From Magnetospirillum moscoviense (lineage in GTDB: Bacteria; Pseudomonadota; Alphaproteobacteria; Rhodospirillales; Magnetospirillaceae): DNA of 55,291 nt. The translations under genes and the position numbers were made by a program. The notes beneath the pieces are model-generated. The model was not told the origin of the DNA. It saw nothing but the letters and a program-made list of their open reading frames with translations, and searched no databases. The stretch spans positions 1 to 55,291 of the forward strand of contig NZ_LWQU01000122.1 in assembly GCF_001650635.1 (NCBI RefSeq). The letters are read 5' to 3'. Shown here one piece after another: positions 23,626 through 32,949 of the stretch (positions within the stretch are counted from its first letter, which is position 1; every line of letters begins with the position of its first letter).

Positions 23626-24354
23626 ATGTCTGTCTTCAAGCATCACAAGCATCTCGAAACCAACGTCTTCTTCCTGGCGGTGGGCATTTTGCTGTGCGTG
23701 ATCGTGGGCGGCCTCGTCGAGGTCGTGCCGCTGTTCCACATCGAATCCACCATCGAGAAGGTCGACGGTGTCCGTCCGTACAGCCCGCTCGAGCAGGCTG
23801 GCCGTGACATCTATGTCCGCGAAGGCTGCTACAACTGCCATAGCCAGATGATCCGTCCGTTCAAGGACGAGGTCGAACGCTATGGTCACTACAGCCTGGC
23901 GGCCGAGTCCAAGTATGACCACCCCTTCCAGTGGTCGTCGAAGCGTACCGGCCCGGACCTGGCCCGCGTGGGTGGCAAGTACACCAACGACTGGCATGTC
24001 CGTCACATGATCAATCCCCGCGACGTCGTTCCGGAATCGATCATGCCGGGTTATCCGCACCTCATGCGCGCTCTGGATACCTCGAGCATCCAGGGCAACA
24101 TGACGGCGCTCAAGATCGTCGGTGTTCCTTACACCGATGCTCAGATCGCCAACGCGGTGAAGGATCTGACCGAACAGGCTTCCAGCGATTCGCCGGACGC
24201 CGCCGTTCTGAAGTCCTACCCGAAGGCCCGCATGGGTGATGTCGATGGTGACCCCAAGAAGGTTACCGAAATGGATGCTCTGGTGGCCTATCTGCAGGTC
24301 CTCGGCACCATGGTCGACTTCACCAAGGTTAAGCCGGAAACCATTCGCCGTTAA
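23626..24354 (+). CDS. ccoO: cbb3 oxidase subunit II, monoheme cytochrome c
   Basis: A 242-residue membrane-anchored cytochrome. One membrane helix at 15-37 followed by a periplasmic domain with a single heme-binding CYNCH (residues 69-73), with Met ligands downstream (PESIMPGYPH). It receives electrons and passes them to CcoN. GGGGAGG precedes the start, 14 bases after ccoN. Codon bias is the same as in ccoN. Confidence 0.97.
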   Translation: MSVFKHHKHLETNVFFLAVGILLCVIVGGLVEVVPLFHIESTIEKVDGVRPYSPLEQAGRDIYVREGCYNCHSQMIRPFKDEVERYGHYSLAAESKYDHPFQWSSKRTGPDLARVGGKYTNDWHVRHMINPRDVVPESIMPGYPHLMRALDTSSIQGNMTALKIVGVPYTDAQIANAVKDLTEQASSDSPDAAVLKSYPKARMGDVDGDPKKVTEMDALVAYLQVLGTMVDFTKVKPETIRR

Positions 24355-24368
24355 CGGAGGGACACGGA

Positions 24369-24533
24369 GTGACTCTTATTGAAATTTCTGAGTTCCTCCG
24401 TTCCATCTGGGGACTTTGGTTGATGGTTTTGTTCCTCGGGATCGTCATCTACGCCTTCCGCCCCAAGAACAAGGATCGGCTGGAATCGTACGGTGACATT
24501 CCCCTGAGGGACGACGACGACAAGGAGCGCTAA
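24369..24533 (+). CDS. ccoQ: cbb3 oxidase small subunit CcoQ
   Basis: A 54-residue protein that begins at GTG 24369, preceded by GGAGGGACACG (positions 24356-24366). It has one membrane helix (residues about 12-30, SIWGLWLMVLFLGIVIYAF) followed by RPKNKDRLESYGDIPL and an acidic tail, the standard CcoQ/FixQ pattern. CcoQ stabilises the complex between the catalytic subunit and CcoP. It sits between ccoO and ccoP with gaps of 14 and one base. Confidence 0.93.
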   Translation: MTLIEISEFLRSIWGLWLMVLFLGIVIYAFRPKNKDRLESYGDIPLRDDDDKER

Positions 24534-24534
24534 C

Positions 24535-25398
24535 ATGGCTTCGATGGAAAAGGACTCGGTTTCCGGTCAGATGACGACCGGTCACGAGTGGGACGGCATC
24601 AAGGAGTTGAACACTCCTCTGCCGAAATGGTGGGTTTATGTGTTCTGGGCCTGCGTGCTGTGGGCCATCGGGTACTGGATCGCGATGCCGGCCTGGCCGA
24701 CGCCTACGGGCTACACCCAGGGCATGCTGAACTATTCCTCGCGCGCCAACGTGGCCGAGGATCTGAAGGCTCAGCAGGCTTCGCGCGCCCAGTGGATGGC
24801 CAAGCTGCAGAACGCTTCGCCCGAGGACATCGTGAAGGACAAGGCCCTGCTCAACTTCGCCCAGTCGGCGGGTAAGGGTCTGTTCGGCGAAAACTGCTCG
24901 GCCTGTCACGGCGCCGGCGGTGTCGGTGTTCCCGGCGCCTACCCGCGTCTGGCCGATGACGAATGGATTTGGGGTGGTTCCCTGGCCGATATCGAACAGA
25001 CCATCAAGTTCGGTGTCCGCAATGCCCACCCGGATTCGCGTCAGAGCGAAATGCTGCCCTTCGGTACCGGCGACGCCATGTCGGCCGACCAGGTCAGCCA
25101 GCTGGCCGACTATGTCGTGTCGCTGAGTGCCAAGACCCCGGCCGCCGGTTCGCCCGGCGAGGCCCTTTTCGCTGAACGTTGCTCGGCCTGTCACCAGGAA
25201 GGCGGCGTTGGCATGAAGGACCTGGGTGCTCCGGCGCTCAACAACAACATTTGGCTCTACAAGGGCGGCAAGGAAGGCGTCATCGCCCAGATCACCAAGC
25301 CCAAGCACGGCTCGATGCCGGCTTGGACCGAGCGTCTGGACGCTGGCACCATCAAGGTCCTGGCTGTCTACGTCCACTCGCTGGGTGGCGGCAAGTAA
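24535..25398 (+). CDS. ccoP: cbb3 oxidase subunit III, diheme cytochrome c
   Basis: A 287-residue membrane-anchored diheme cytochrome. One helix at about 32-50 (WWVYVFWACVLWAIGYW) and two cytochrome c domains, each with CSACH (first at about 121-125, second at about 220-224). Axial Met candidates are visible in SEMLPFG and GSMPAW. It is the electron entry point from soluble cytochrome c. Ends the structural block; two hairpins follow before ccoG. Confidence 0.97.
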   Translation: MASMEKDSVSGQMTTGHEWDGIKELNTPLPKWWVYVFWACVLWAIGYWIAMPAWPTPTGYTQGMLNYSSRANVAEDLKAQQASRAQWMAKLQNASPEDIVKDKALLNFAQSAGKGLFGENCSACHGAGGVGVPGAYPRLADDEWIWGGSLADIEQTIKFGVRNAHPDSRQSEMLPFGTGDAMSADQVSQLADYVVSLSAKTPAAGSPGEALFAERCSACHQEGGVGMKDLGAPALNNNIWLYKGGKEGVIAQITKPKHGSMPAWTERLDAGTIKVLAVYVHSLGGGK

Positions 25399-25415
25399 GC
25401 CAAGGTAATCGGGTC

Positions 25416-25445
25416 GGGGTGCGCTCTGTTCGCGGGGCGCACCCC
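25416..25445 (+). terminator. Hairpin after ccoP (first)
   Basis: GGGGTGCGC (25416-25424) pairs with GCGCACCCC (25437-25445) and is followed by TTCTCCGTTTCT. It is 18 bases past the ccoP stop and probably ends or thins the structural transcript. Confidence 0.65.
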
Positions 25446-25462
25446 TTCTCCGTTTCTGGTGT

Positions 25463-25501
25463 CCTGACCCGAAGGTTCGCACCGCGTGCCTTCGGGTCAG
25501 G
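25463..25501 (+). terminator. Hairpin after ccoP (second), 13-bp stem
   Basis: CCTGACCCGAAGG (25463-25475) pairs perfectly with CCTTCGGGTCAGG (25489-25501) and is followed by CATTTGTCATTGG. Together with the first hairpin it would separate highly expressed ccoNOQP from ccoGHIS. Confidence 0.7.
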
Positions 25502-25646
25502 GCATTTGTCATTGGTCGATTACCTGAAATTAAGTTGACGCCGGCCGTGCCGCGCGCGCATGTCGGCGATAATCGTTGGATGGCCCGGTCGAGCGCCCGT
25601 TTCGGGCGCAAAGCAAGGGGCTCAGCCCCCGGAGAGAAGTTTCGCG

Positions 25647-27077
25647 ATGAACCAGCATGTGTCGCCGCCCAAGCAATCCACCTCGCTTTACGCCGAGACG
25701 GTGATCATCCACCCGCGCGCGGTCAAGGGTATCTACCGGAACCTTAAGTGGTGGTTGATGGCGCTGACCCTGGGCTTCTGGCACCTGGCGCCGTTCCTGC
25801 GCTGGGATCGCGGGCCCGGCGCGCCGGACCAGGCCATCCTGGCCGACCTGGACGGGGGGCGCGGCTATTTCTTCTTCATCGAGATCTGGCCGCAGGAGGT
25901 TTATTACCTGACCGGCCTGTTGCTGCTGGCGGCGATCGTCTTGTTCTTCATGTCGGCCTTGGCCGGTCGCGTGTGGTGCGGCTTCCTGTGCTGGCAGACG
26001 GTCTATACCGACCTGTTCATCCTGGTGGAAAGGCTGGTGGTCGGCGACCGCCCGGCCCGCATGAATCTGGTCCGGCGCAAGTGGGATGCCCACAAGATCA
26101 CCAAGACCGCCATCGTCCATGCGGTGTGGCTGCTGATTTCGGCGGCGTGCGGCGCCTCGTTCGTGCTGTTCTTCGGCGACGCCTTCCAGACCCTGAAGGA
26201 AATCCTGACGCTGGAAGCGTCGATCGGCGCCTATTCGTGCATCTTCATCATCGGCGGCTTCTGCTATCTGCTGGCCGGTTTCGCCCGCGAGCAGGTGTGC
26301 CTGTACATGTGCCCCTATTCGCGCTTCCAGTCGTCGATGCTGGACGAGCATTCGCTGATCATCAATTACGAGACCTGGCGCGGCGAGCCGCGCGCCCCGA
26401 TGCGCAAGGGCGGCAGTTTCGAAGGCCGCGGCCATTGCATCGATTGCAAGGCCTGCGTCCAGGCCTGCCCGACCGGCATCGACATCCGCGAAGGCCTGCA
26501 GATGGGCTGCATCGGTTGCGGCCTGTGCGCCGACGCCTGCGACACGGTGATGAAGAAGTACGGTTTGCCGCCGCACCTGATCAGCTATGATTCGGCCAAC
26601 AATGTCGAGGCCCGCGCCAAGGGCACCAAGGGCGAGACCAAGCTGATCCGTCCGCGCACCCTGCTCTACACCGCCCTGATCGTGGTCATCGCCGCCGGCA
26701 TGATGATTTCGCTGGGGACCCGGCGCACCACCGAGGCCAACGTGCTTCACGAACGCACGCCCTTGTTCGTGGTGCAGTCCGACGGCGCAATCCGCAACGG
26801 CTACACCTACAAGGTGCTGAACATGATCCGCAAGGACCGGACCTACCGGGTCAAGGTGACCGGTCTCGAGGGCGCCACCTTGAGCGTGGTGGGCGGTGCC
26901 ACCCGTGTGGCCGAGACCGAGCTGCAGGTGACCGGCGACGATATCGGCACCTTCCGCGTCTATGTCGATGTGCCGGAAGGCAACCTTAGGGGCAAAAAGA
27001 CCCCGATCTTCTTCGAGTTGACGGAATTGTCCGAGGGGAGCACGCTCCGCACCGAATCACTCTTCGCGGGGCCATAA
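25647..27077 (+). CDS. ccoG: cbb3 oxidase assembly protein CcoG/RdxA
   Basis: A 476-residue polyferredoxin. About five membrane helices surround two ferredoxin-type [4Fe-4S] motifs, CIDCKACVQACP and CIGCGLCADAC; a GRVWCGFLCWQ motif is conserved in the first part, and the C-terminus is an immunoglobulin-like domain (TYRVKVTGLEGATLS, FRVYVDVPEG). CcoG acts in copper delivery to CcoN, likely as a Cu(II) reductase. Start ATG 25647, with GGAGAG about nine bases upstream; the longer frame is rejected. First gene of ccoGHIS. Confidence 0.95.
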   Translation: MNQHVSPPKQSTSLYAETVIIHPRAVKGIYRNLKWWLMALTLGFWHLAPFLRWDRGPGAPDQAILADLDGGRGYFFFIEIWPQEVYYLTGLLLLAAIVLFFMSALAGRVWCGFLCWQTVYTDLFILVERLVVGDRPARMNLVRRKWDAHKITKTAIVHAVWLLISAACGASFVLFFGDAFQTLKEILTLEASIGAYSCIFIIGGFCYLLAGFAREQVCLYMCPYSRFQSSMLDEHSLIINYETWRGEPRAPMRKGGSFEGRGHCIDCKACVQACPTGIDIREGLQMGCIGCGLCADACDTVMKKYGLPPHLISYDSANNVEARAKGTKGETKLIRPRTLLYTALIVVIAAGMMISLGTRRTTEANVLHERTPLFVVQSDGAIRNGYTYKVLNMIRKDRTYRVKVTGLEGATLSVVGGATRVAETELQVTGDDIGTFRVYVDVPEGNLRGKKTPIFFELTELSEGSTLRTESLFAGP

Positions 27078-27081
27078 GGAT

Positions 27082-27579
27082 ATGACGAGCATGGAAAAGA
27101 CCCGCCAACGCGGCTGGTGGTATCCCTATATCTTCGTCGGCGCCTTCCTGGTGGTCATCGGGGTCAACGCGACCTTGGCCTATTTCGCCACCTCGACCTT
27201 CACCGGTCTGGCGGAAACCGACGCCTATGAAAAGGGCCGTCTTTACAACCGTGCGCTCGAGGCGGCCAAGGCCCAGGCCGACATGGGCTGGACGGTCGAT
27301 ACCAAGCTGAAGCCGGTGGCCGGCGTGCAGCCTGGCGTGGATATCGACATCGCCTACAAGGACCGCGACGGCAAGCCGGTCGAAGGGCTGGCGGTGACCG
27401 CTTCGGTGATCCGTCCGACCCTGGGCGGCTTTGATCACCAGATCACCCTGGCCCCGCTGGGCGGTGGGCGCTATGGCGGCCATTACGACCTGCCCTTGAA
27501 CGGGGTGTGGGATCTGGAGATGGCGGCCCTTGGCGAAGGCGTTTCCTATCAGCACAGCCAGCGCATCGTGGTTCCGTGA
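27082..27579 (+). CDS. ccoH: cbb3 oxidase assembly protein CcoH/FixH
   Basis: A 165-residue protein with one N-terminal membrane helix (PYIFVGAFLVVIGVNATLAY) and a periplasmic FixH domain with SVIRP and GGRYGGHYDLPLNGVWDLE. Required to assemble the oxidase, probably binding CcoN and CcoP. Starts four bases after ccoG; the stop overlaps the ccoI start. Confidence 0.94.
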   Translation: MTSMEKTRQRGWWYPYIFVGAFLVVIGVNATLAYFATSTFTGLAETDAYEKGRLYNRALEAAKAQADMGWTVDTKLKPVAGVQPGVDIDIAYKDRDGKPVEGLAVTASVIRPTLGGFDHQITLAPLGGGRYGGHYDLPLNGVWDLEMAALGEGVSYQHSQRIVVP

Positions 27580-29915
27580 TCGAAAGACCGTGCCGTCATT
27601 GCGGGTCGCCGGTTCCGGCCTCGCTGGGCGGCGAGTTCTGCTGTCGGGGCTGCGAGGGCGCCTTCGAGCTGGTCCAGGGGCTGGGGCTCGAGCGCTATTA
27701 CGCGCGCCGTTCGCTTGATCCCAACGCCCGGCCGACCCGCCCGGACGAGGCCGCCTCGGCCTTCCATGACGTTTCCGCCCATGTCCAGCAGGGCGATAAC
27801 GGCGAAGCCAGCCTGAACCTGATGGTCGAGGGCATTCACTGCGCCGCCTGCGTCTGGCTGATCGAGGCGCTGCTGTCGCGCCAGCCTGGTGTCACCTGGG
27901 CGCGGGTCAACATGACCACCCGGCGCCTGGTGGTGCGCTGGCGGCCCGATCAGGTCGATCCCGGCACCTTCCTGGCCCCGGTCTTCAAGGTCGGCTATCG
28001 CCTGGTGCCGTTCGACCCGGCCAAGCTGGGCCGCGAGACCGACAAGGCGGAAAAGGACCTGCTGCGTGCCATGGCCGTGGCCGGCTTCGCCGCCGGCAAC
28101 GTCATGCTGCTGTCGGTGTCGGTGTGGGCCGGGCATTTTTCCTATATGGGGCCGGCGACCCGCGACCTGATGCATTGGATCAGCGCGCTGATCGTGCTGC
28201 CAGCGGTGCTGTATTGCGTGCGGCCTTTCGCCCGCTCTGCCTTTGCCGCGTTGCGCGGCGGGCGCACCAACATGGACGTGCCGATCACCCTGGGTGTGAC
28301 CCTGGCCTCAGCCATGAGCCTGGCCGAAACTATCCGCTCGGGCGAACATGCCTATTTCGATTCGGCCATCACGCTGTTGTTCTTCCTGCTGATCGGGCGC
28401 TATCTCGACAGCCGGGCCAGGGGGCGCGCCCGCTCGGCGGCGGAACATCTGCTGGCGCTCGACGCCGTCGCCGTCACCGTGCTGGAAGCCGACGGCACCC
28501 AGAAGCTGGTGCCGCCGACCCAGGTGGCGGTCGGCCAGACCGTGCTGGTGGCGGCCGGCGAGCGGATCGGCGTCGATGGACTGGTCGCCGAGGGTGTGTC
28601 GGATGTCGATACCAGCCTGATCACCGGCGAGACGGTACCGGCCGCCATCGGACCCGGCGCGCGGGTGTTCGCCGGCACCATCAACCTGTCGGGGCCGCTG
28701 CGCCTGACCGTCGATGCGGTGGGCGAGCGGACCCTGCTGGCCGAGATCGTGCGCATGATGGAGGTGGCCGAGCAGGGCCGCGCCCGCTATGTCGCCCTGG
28801 CCGACCGGGTGGCGCGGTGGTACGCGCCCGTCGTCCATGTCGCCGCTCTCGTCACCTTCCTGGGCTGGGTGCTGCTGGGCTCGATCCCCTGGCAGGTGGC
28901 GCTGCTGCATGCGGTTGCGGTGCTGATCATCACCTGTCCGTGCGCCCTGGCCCTGGCGGTGCCGGTGGTCCAGGTGATCGCATCGGGCCGGCTGCTGCGT
29001 CAGGGCATCTTGCTGAAATCGGCCACCGCGCTGGAACGCTTCGCCGAAATCGACCGGGTGGTGTTCGACAAGACCGGCACCCTGACCCTGGGCCGCCCTG
29101 TATTGGTCGAGAATGGCGGCTGGAACGCCACCGACCTGGCGGACGCCGCCCGTCTGGCCGCCGGCTCGCACCATCCGCTGGCCAAGGCGCTGGCATCGGC
29201 GGCGCCATCGGTGGGGCTGGCCCCCGATCTCCGCGAGGAACCGGGCCGCGGCATGGTCGCCGGCGCCATCCGTCTGGGCAGCCGCGCCTGGCTGGGCATC
29301 GCCGACGACGAACATGCCCAGGGGCCGGAATTGTGGCTGGACCGGCCGGGCGTGGCCCCGGTGCGCTTCGCCTTCCAGGATGGACCGCGACCGGATGCGG
29401 CGGCGATGGTGCGGGACCTGAAAACGCGCGGCCTGACCGTCGAGCTGTTGTCGGGCGACCGCGAGGCGACCGTGCGGCTGCTGGCTGCCGAATTGGGCAT
29501 CGACACCTGGCGGGCCGGCTGCACCCCGGCCGACAAGGTGGCCCGGCTTGAACAGCTGAAGGGGCAGGGACACAAGGTGCTGATGGTCGGCGACGGATTG
29601 AACGACGCCCCAGCCCTGGCCGCCGCCCATGTCTCGGCCTCGCCGTCCAGTGCGGTCGATGTCAGCCAGACCGCCGCCGACGTGGTGTTCCAGGGCGAGC
29701 GCCTGGCCCCGGTGCTGGAGACCTTGCGGGTGGCGGAAAAATCGCGCCGTCTGGTGATGGAGAATTTCGCGCTGGCCCTGGGTTACAACCTCTTCACCGT
29801 ACCGTTGGCGGTGGCCGGCCAGGTCACCCCCCTCATCGCGGCGATTGCCATGTCGACCTCGTCGCTGGTAGTAATTGGCAACGCCCTGCGGCTGACGCGC
29901 GGGAGAAAGGCTTGA
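27576..29915 (+). CDS. ccoI: Copper-exporting P1B-type ATPase CcoI/FixI
   Basis: A 779-residue heavy-metal P-type ATPase that moves copper across the inner membrane for the oxidase. The N-terminus has a cysteine cluster (CRHCGSP, FCCRGCEGAFE) and an HMA domain (EGIHCAACVWLIE). About eight helices follow; helix six bears CPC (ITCPCALALAVP). The phosphorylation site is FDKTGTLTLG, with TGE in SLITGETVPA, the HP motif in GSHHPLAK, and GDGLNDAPAL. Starts at GTG 27576, overlapping the ccoH stop, so translation is coupled. Length normal and intact. Confidence 0.96.
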   Translation: MIERPCRHCGSPVPASLGGEFCCRGCEGAFELVQGLGLERYYARRSLDPNARPTRPDEAASAFHDVSAHVQQGDNGEASLNLMVEGIHCAACVWLIEALLSRQPGVTWARVNMTTRRLVVRWRPDQVDPGTFLAPVFKVGYRLVPFDPAKLGRETDKAEKDLLRAMAVAGFAAGNVMLLSVSVWAGHFSYMGPATRDLMHWISALIVLPAVLYCVRPFARSAFAALRGGRTNMDVPITLGVTLASAMSLAETIRSGEHAYFDSAITLLFFLLIGRYLDSRARGRARSAAEHLLALDAVAVTVLEADGTQKLVPPTQVAVGQTVLVAAGERIGVDGLVAEGVSDVDTSLITGETVPAAIGPGARVFAGTINLSGPLRLTVDAVGERTLLAEIVRMMEVAEQGRARYVALADRVARWYAPVVHVAALVTFLGWVLLGSIPWQVALLHAVAVLIITCPCALALAVPVVQVIASGRLLRQGILLKSATALERFAEIDRVVFDKTGTLTLGRPVLVENGGWNATDLADAARLAAGSHHPLAKALASAAPSVGLAPDLREEPGRGMVAGAIRLGSRAWLGIADDEHAQGPELWLDRPGVAPVRFAFQDGPRPDAAAMVRDLKTRGLTVELLSGDREATVRLLAAELGIDTWRAGCTPADKVARLEQLKGQGHKVLMVGDGLNDAPALAAAHVSASPSSAVDVSQTAADVVFQGERLAPVLETLRVAEKSRRLVMENFALALGYNLFTVPLAVAGQVTPLIAAIAMSTSSLVVIGNALRLTRGRKA

Positions 29916-30112
29916 CCAATCTTTTGATGCTGATTCCGGTGGCTCTGGTTCTGGGGCTGATCGGCCTGGTGGCCTTCCTGTGGGCCCTGAAGTCCGGTCA
30001 GTTCGACGACCTGGACGGGGCGGCGCATCGCATTCTTTTCGAAGATGACGACGATGCCCCCGCCCAGCCGAAGGCGGCCCCGCCGCCCGGTCCCAACGGG
30101 TCATCGGGCTGA
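29912..30112 (+). CDS. ccoS: cbb3 oxidase maturation protein CcoS
   Basis: A 66-residue protein with one membrane helix (LMLIPVALVLGLIGLVAFLWAL) followed by KSGQFDDLDG, the CcoS/FixS signature, and an acidic, Pro-rich tail. It helps cofactor insertion into CcoN. TTG start at 29912 overlaps the ccoI stop by four bases; an ATG five codons later is an alternative. Confidence 0.93.
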   Translation: MTNLLMLIPVALVLGLIGLVAFLWALKSGQFDDLDGAAHRILFEDDDDAPAQPKAAPPPGPNGSSG

Positions 30113-30134
30113 CGGGGGCGAATGGTTGAGTGTG

Positions 30135-30890
30135 ATGCCGCCACCACTGGACTTTGAAGACCACAAGGCAGAACGCGAAATCGATCTCGCGCGGCCGTCA
30201 TGCCGCAATTGCGACGTCGTGCGCGAGATCGCCTTTTGCGCCGACCTGTCGTCGGACGAGATCAAGCGCCTGGCCAGCGTGCGCTGCCACGCCGAGTTGC
30301 CGGCCGCCTTCACCGTGTTCCGCGAGGGCGACGTCGCCGACCACGTCTATTCCATCTCGGGCGGCGCGGTGAAGCTTTACAAGCTTCTGTCAGATGGGCG
30401 ACGCCAGATCATCGGGTTCCTGTTCTCGGGCGATCTGTTCGGCCTGGGCCTCGACGGCGGCTACGCCTATACCGCCGAGACCCTGACCCAGACCCAATTG
30501 TGCCGCTTCACCCATAGGAAGCTCGATTCGTTGCGCGGCGAGATTCCGATGCTGGAACGCCGGCTGTTCACCATGACCGTCAAGGACCTGGTGGCGGCGC
30601 ACGACCAGATGCTGCTGCTGGGCCGCAAGACCGCGCGCGAGAAGGTGGCCAGCTTCCTCGACACCTTGTCGCGGCGCGCCGTCGAGCGCGGACTGGCCGC
30701 CAGCCCCGTCGATCTGCCGATGAGCCGGGCCGACATCGCCGATTATCTTGGCCTGACCATCGAGACGGTCAGCCGCACCTTCACCCAATTGAAGCGCGAC
30801 GGCATCATCGGACTGCCGGCCTCGGGCCATGTGGTCCTGCAAGACACCAAGCGCCTCAAGGAAACCGCCGAGGGCGGCCCCACCGGTTGA
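30135..30890 (+). CDS. FNR-family oxygen-responsive transcription regulator
   Basis: A 251-residue Crp/FNR protein. Cysteines at 23, 26 and 35 ([14 protein letters not shown]) and at 123 (TQLCRF, the position of E. coli FNR Cys122) can hold an oxygen-labile [4Fe-4S] cluster. A cyclic-nucleotide-type beta-roll spans about 50-150, then a dimer helix and a helix-turn-helix ([18 protein letters not shown]) with the E-x2-SR residues that read TTGAT half sites. It follows ccoS by 22 bases and is the expected activator of the box at 22006. Starts at GTG 30132 or TTG 30126 are also open. FnrL, AadR or FixK-like are all possible names. Confidence 0.92.
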   Translation: MPPPLDFEDHKAEREIDLARPSCRNCDVVREIAFCADLSSDEIKRLASVRCHAELPAAFTVFREGDVADHVYSISGGAVKLYKLLSDGRRQIIGFLFSGDLFGLGLDGGYAYTAETLTQTQLCRFTHRKLDSLRGEIPMLERRLFTMTVKDLVAAHDQMLLLGRKTAREKVASFLDTLSRRAVERGLAASPVDLPMSRADIADYLGLTIETVSRTFTQLKRDGIIGLPASGHVVLQDTKRLKETAEGGPTG

Positions 30891-30906
30891 AGCGAGGATC
30901 GCCACC

Positions 30907-31740
30907 GTGAGCACCCAAGTCCAAGCCAAGCGCGTCACCACCCGCGACATCCGCGCCCGCAAGGGTGGCGAACCGATCGTCGTGCTGACCGCCTATACCA
31001 CCCCGGTCGCGCGCCTGCTGGACCGCCATGTCGATGTGCTGCTGGTCGGCGATTCGCTGGGGATGGTGCTTTACGGCATGGATACCACCCTGGGGGTGAC
31101 GCTGGACATGATGATCAATCATGGCCGTGCGGTGATGCGCGGCTCGGACCATGCCTGCGTGGTGGTCGATATGCCGTTCGGCAGCTATCAGGAAAGCAAG
31201 GAGGTCGCGTTTCGCAACGCCGCCCGGGTGATGGTCGAGACCGGCTGCTCGGCGATCAAGCTGGAAGGCGGCCGCGAGATGGCCGATACCATCGCCTTCC
31301 TGGTCGAGCGCGGCATTCCGGTGATGGCCCATGTCGGGCTGAAGCCACAGGCGGTCCACGCCGCCGGCGGGTTCCGGGCGCAAGGCCGCCAGTCCGAGGA
31401 AGCGGCGGGCATCCGTGCCGACGCCCGCGCGGTGTGCGAGGCCGGGGCCTTCTCGGTGGTGGTCGAAGGCACCGTCGAGCCGGTCGCCCGCGCGCTGACC
31501 ACCGAGATCATGATCCCGACCATCGGCATCGGCGCCTCGCCGGCCTGCGACGGCCAGGTTCTGGTCAGCGACGACATGTTCGGTCTGTTCTCGGATTTCA
31601 CCCCGAAATTCGTCAAGCGCTATGCCCAATTGGGTCCGATCATCGACCAGGCGGCGGCGACCTTTGCCGCCGAGGTCAAGGCACGCACCTTCCCGGCGCC
31701 CGAACATTGCTTCGGCGTGCCCAAACCCCCCAAGATCTGA
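30907..31740 (+). CDS. panB: 3-methyl-2-oxobutanoate hydroxymethyltransferase
   Basis: A 277-residue TIM-barrel enzyme that adds a hydroxymethyl group from methylene-THF to ketoisovalerate, the first step to pantothenate. Conserved blocks: [28 protein letters not shown] (metal-binding Asp), [25 protein letters not shown] and [11 protein letters not shown] start at 30907, 16 bases after the regulator; a longer frame into that gene is rejected. Followed by panC. Confidence 0.96.
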   Translation: MSTQVQAKRVTTRDIRARKGGEPIVVLTAYTTPVARLLDRHVDVLLVGDSLGMVLYGMDTTLGVTLDMMINHGRAVMRGSDHACVVVDMPFGSYQESKEVAFRNAARVMVETGCSAIKLEGGREMADTIAFLVERGIPVMAHVGLKPQAVHAAGGFRAQGRQSEEAAGIRADARAVCEAGAFSVVVEGTVEPVARALTTEIMIPTIGIGASPACDGQVLVSDDMFGLFSDFTPKFVKRYAQLGPIIDQAAATFAAEVKARTFPAPEHCFGVPKPPKI

Positions 31741-31752
31741 CGAGCGTAGCCC

Positions 31753-32607
31753 ATGGCCGAATCCCTCGACATCGTCCGCTCCAAGGCCGACCTTCGCGCC
31801 CGGGTGCGCTATTGGCGCGACCAGGGCCTCAAGGTCGCCTTCGTCCCCACCATGGGGGCGCTGCATGACGGCCATCTGGCGCTGGTCACCGCCGGACTGG
31901 ACATCGCCGACCGGGTGGTCGCCTCGGTGTTCGTCAACCCGACCCAGTTCGGCCCCAACGAGGATTTCTCGCGCTATCCCCGCCAAGAGGAACGCGACGC
32001 CCAATTGCTGGACCAGGCCGGCTGCGCCCTGCTGTTCGCGCCGACCGTCGACGAGATGTATCCGCAAGGTTTCGCCTCCAAGGTATCGGTGGCCGGCGAG
32101 TCGGAAGGCTTGTGCGGCGGTGCCCGGCCCGGCCATTTCGACGGTGTCGCGACGGTGGTGACCAAGCTGCTTTTACAGGCCCAGGCCCATGTCGCCCTGT
32201 TCGGCGAGAAGGACTGGCAGCAATTGACGGTGATCCGCCGGCTGGTCACCGACCTGGACATCCCGGTCGAGGTGGTGGGCGTGCCGACGGTGCGCGAGGC
32301 CGACGGTCTGGCGATGTCATCCAGGAACGCCTATTTGTCGGCCGAGGACCGCAAGGTGGCGCCGATGCTGCATCGGTCCCTGCAGGCGGTGGCCGAGGGC
32401 CTGAAGGCCGGCAAGGGGTCCGAGGAACTGTGCCATCTGGCCGCCGCCGACCTGCTGGCCACCGGTTTCGCGTCGGTCGATTATGTCGAGGTGCGCGACG
32501 CCCTGACCCTGGCGCCGATGGCGCATCTGACCGGGCCGGCCCGCATTCTGGCCGCCGCCCGGCTGGGCGCCACCCGGCTGATCGACAATATCGGCGTGGA
32601 GCCATGA
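31753..32607 (+). CDS. panC: Pantothenate synthetase
   Basis: A 284-residue enzyme that joins pantoate and beta-alanine with ATP. The nucleotide-binding PTMGALHDGHL (residues about 32-42), VFVNPTQFGPNEDF, GARPGHFDGVATVV, FGEKDWQQL and the KMSKS-like MSSRNAYLS are all present. It starts 12 bases after panB and its stop overlaps the start of the DUF952 gene (ATGA). Confidence 0.96.
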   Translation: MAESLDIVRSKADLRARVRYWRDQGLKVAFVPTMGALHDGHLALVTAGLDIADRVVASVFVNPTQFGPNEDFSRYPRQEERDAQLLDQAGCALLFAPTVDEMYPQGFASKVSVAGESEGLCGGARPGHFDGVATVVTKLLLQAQAHVALFGEKDWQQLTVIRRLVTDLDIPVEVVGVPTVREADGLAMSSRNAYLSAEDRKVAPMLHRSLQAVAEGLKAGKGSEELCHLAAADLLATGFASVDYVEVRDALTLAPMAHLTGPARILAAARLGATRLIDNIGVEP

Positions 32608-32948
32608 GTCCGACCATCTACCATATGTGCCGTGCCGACGAATGGCGGGCCGCCCAGGCCGTAGGGCGCTATGACGGCTCGTCGCAGGATGTGGCCGACG
32701 GCTTCATCCATTTCTCGACCGCGCTTCAGGTCGAGGCCAGCGCCGCCAAGCATCGCGCCGGCCAGGACGGCCTGGTGCTACTGGAGGTCGATGCCGCCCG
32801 GCTGGGTCCGGCCTTGAAGTGGGAGACAGCGCGCGGCGGCCAAGTGTTCCCGCATCTTTACGGATCGCTGCCGGTGGCGGCGGTCAACGCCGTTCACGAC
32901 CTGCCGCTGGTCGATGGCCGTCATCACTTCCCGCCGCTGAGGGACTGA
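32604..32948 (+). CDS. DUF952 family protein
   Basis: A 114-residue protein of the DUF952 family, recognised by IYHMCRADEW at the start, VADGFIHFSTALQV in the middle and GQVFPHLYGSLPVAAV near the end. The conserved His and Phe of GFIHFS suggest a binding or enzyme site, but no activity is established for the family to my knowledge. Coupled to panC by a four-base overlap and separated from pyrD by one base, so it is in the same operon. Confidence 0.88.
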   Translation: MSPTIYHMCRADEWRAAQAVGRYDGSSQDVADGFIHFSTALQVEASAAKHRAGQDGLVLLEVDAARLGPALKWETARGGQVFPHLYGSLPVAAVNAVHDLPLVDGRHHFPPLRD

Positions 32949-32949
32949 A

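Noticed and set aside
22016-23626. 536-codon open frame on the minus strand over ccoN
   Set aside because: It is antisense to a clear oxidase gene; the GC-rich third positions of ccoN remove stop codons from the opposite strand. The translation is His/Gln/Arg-rich with no family pattern.
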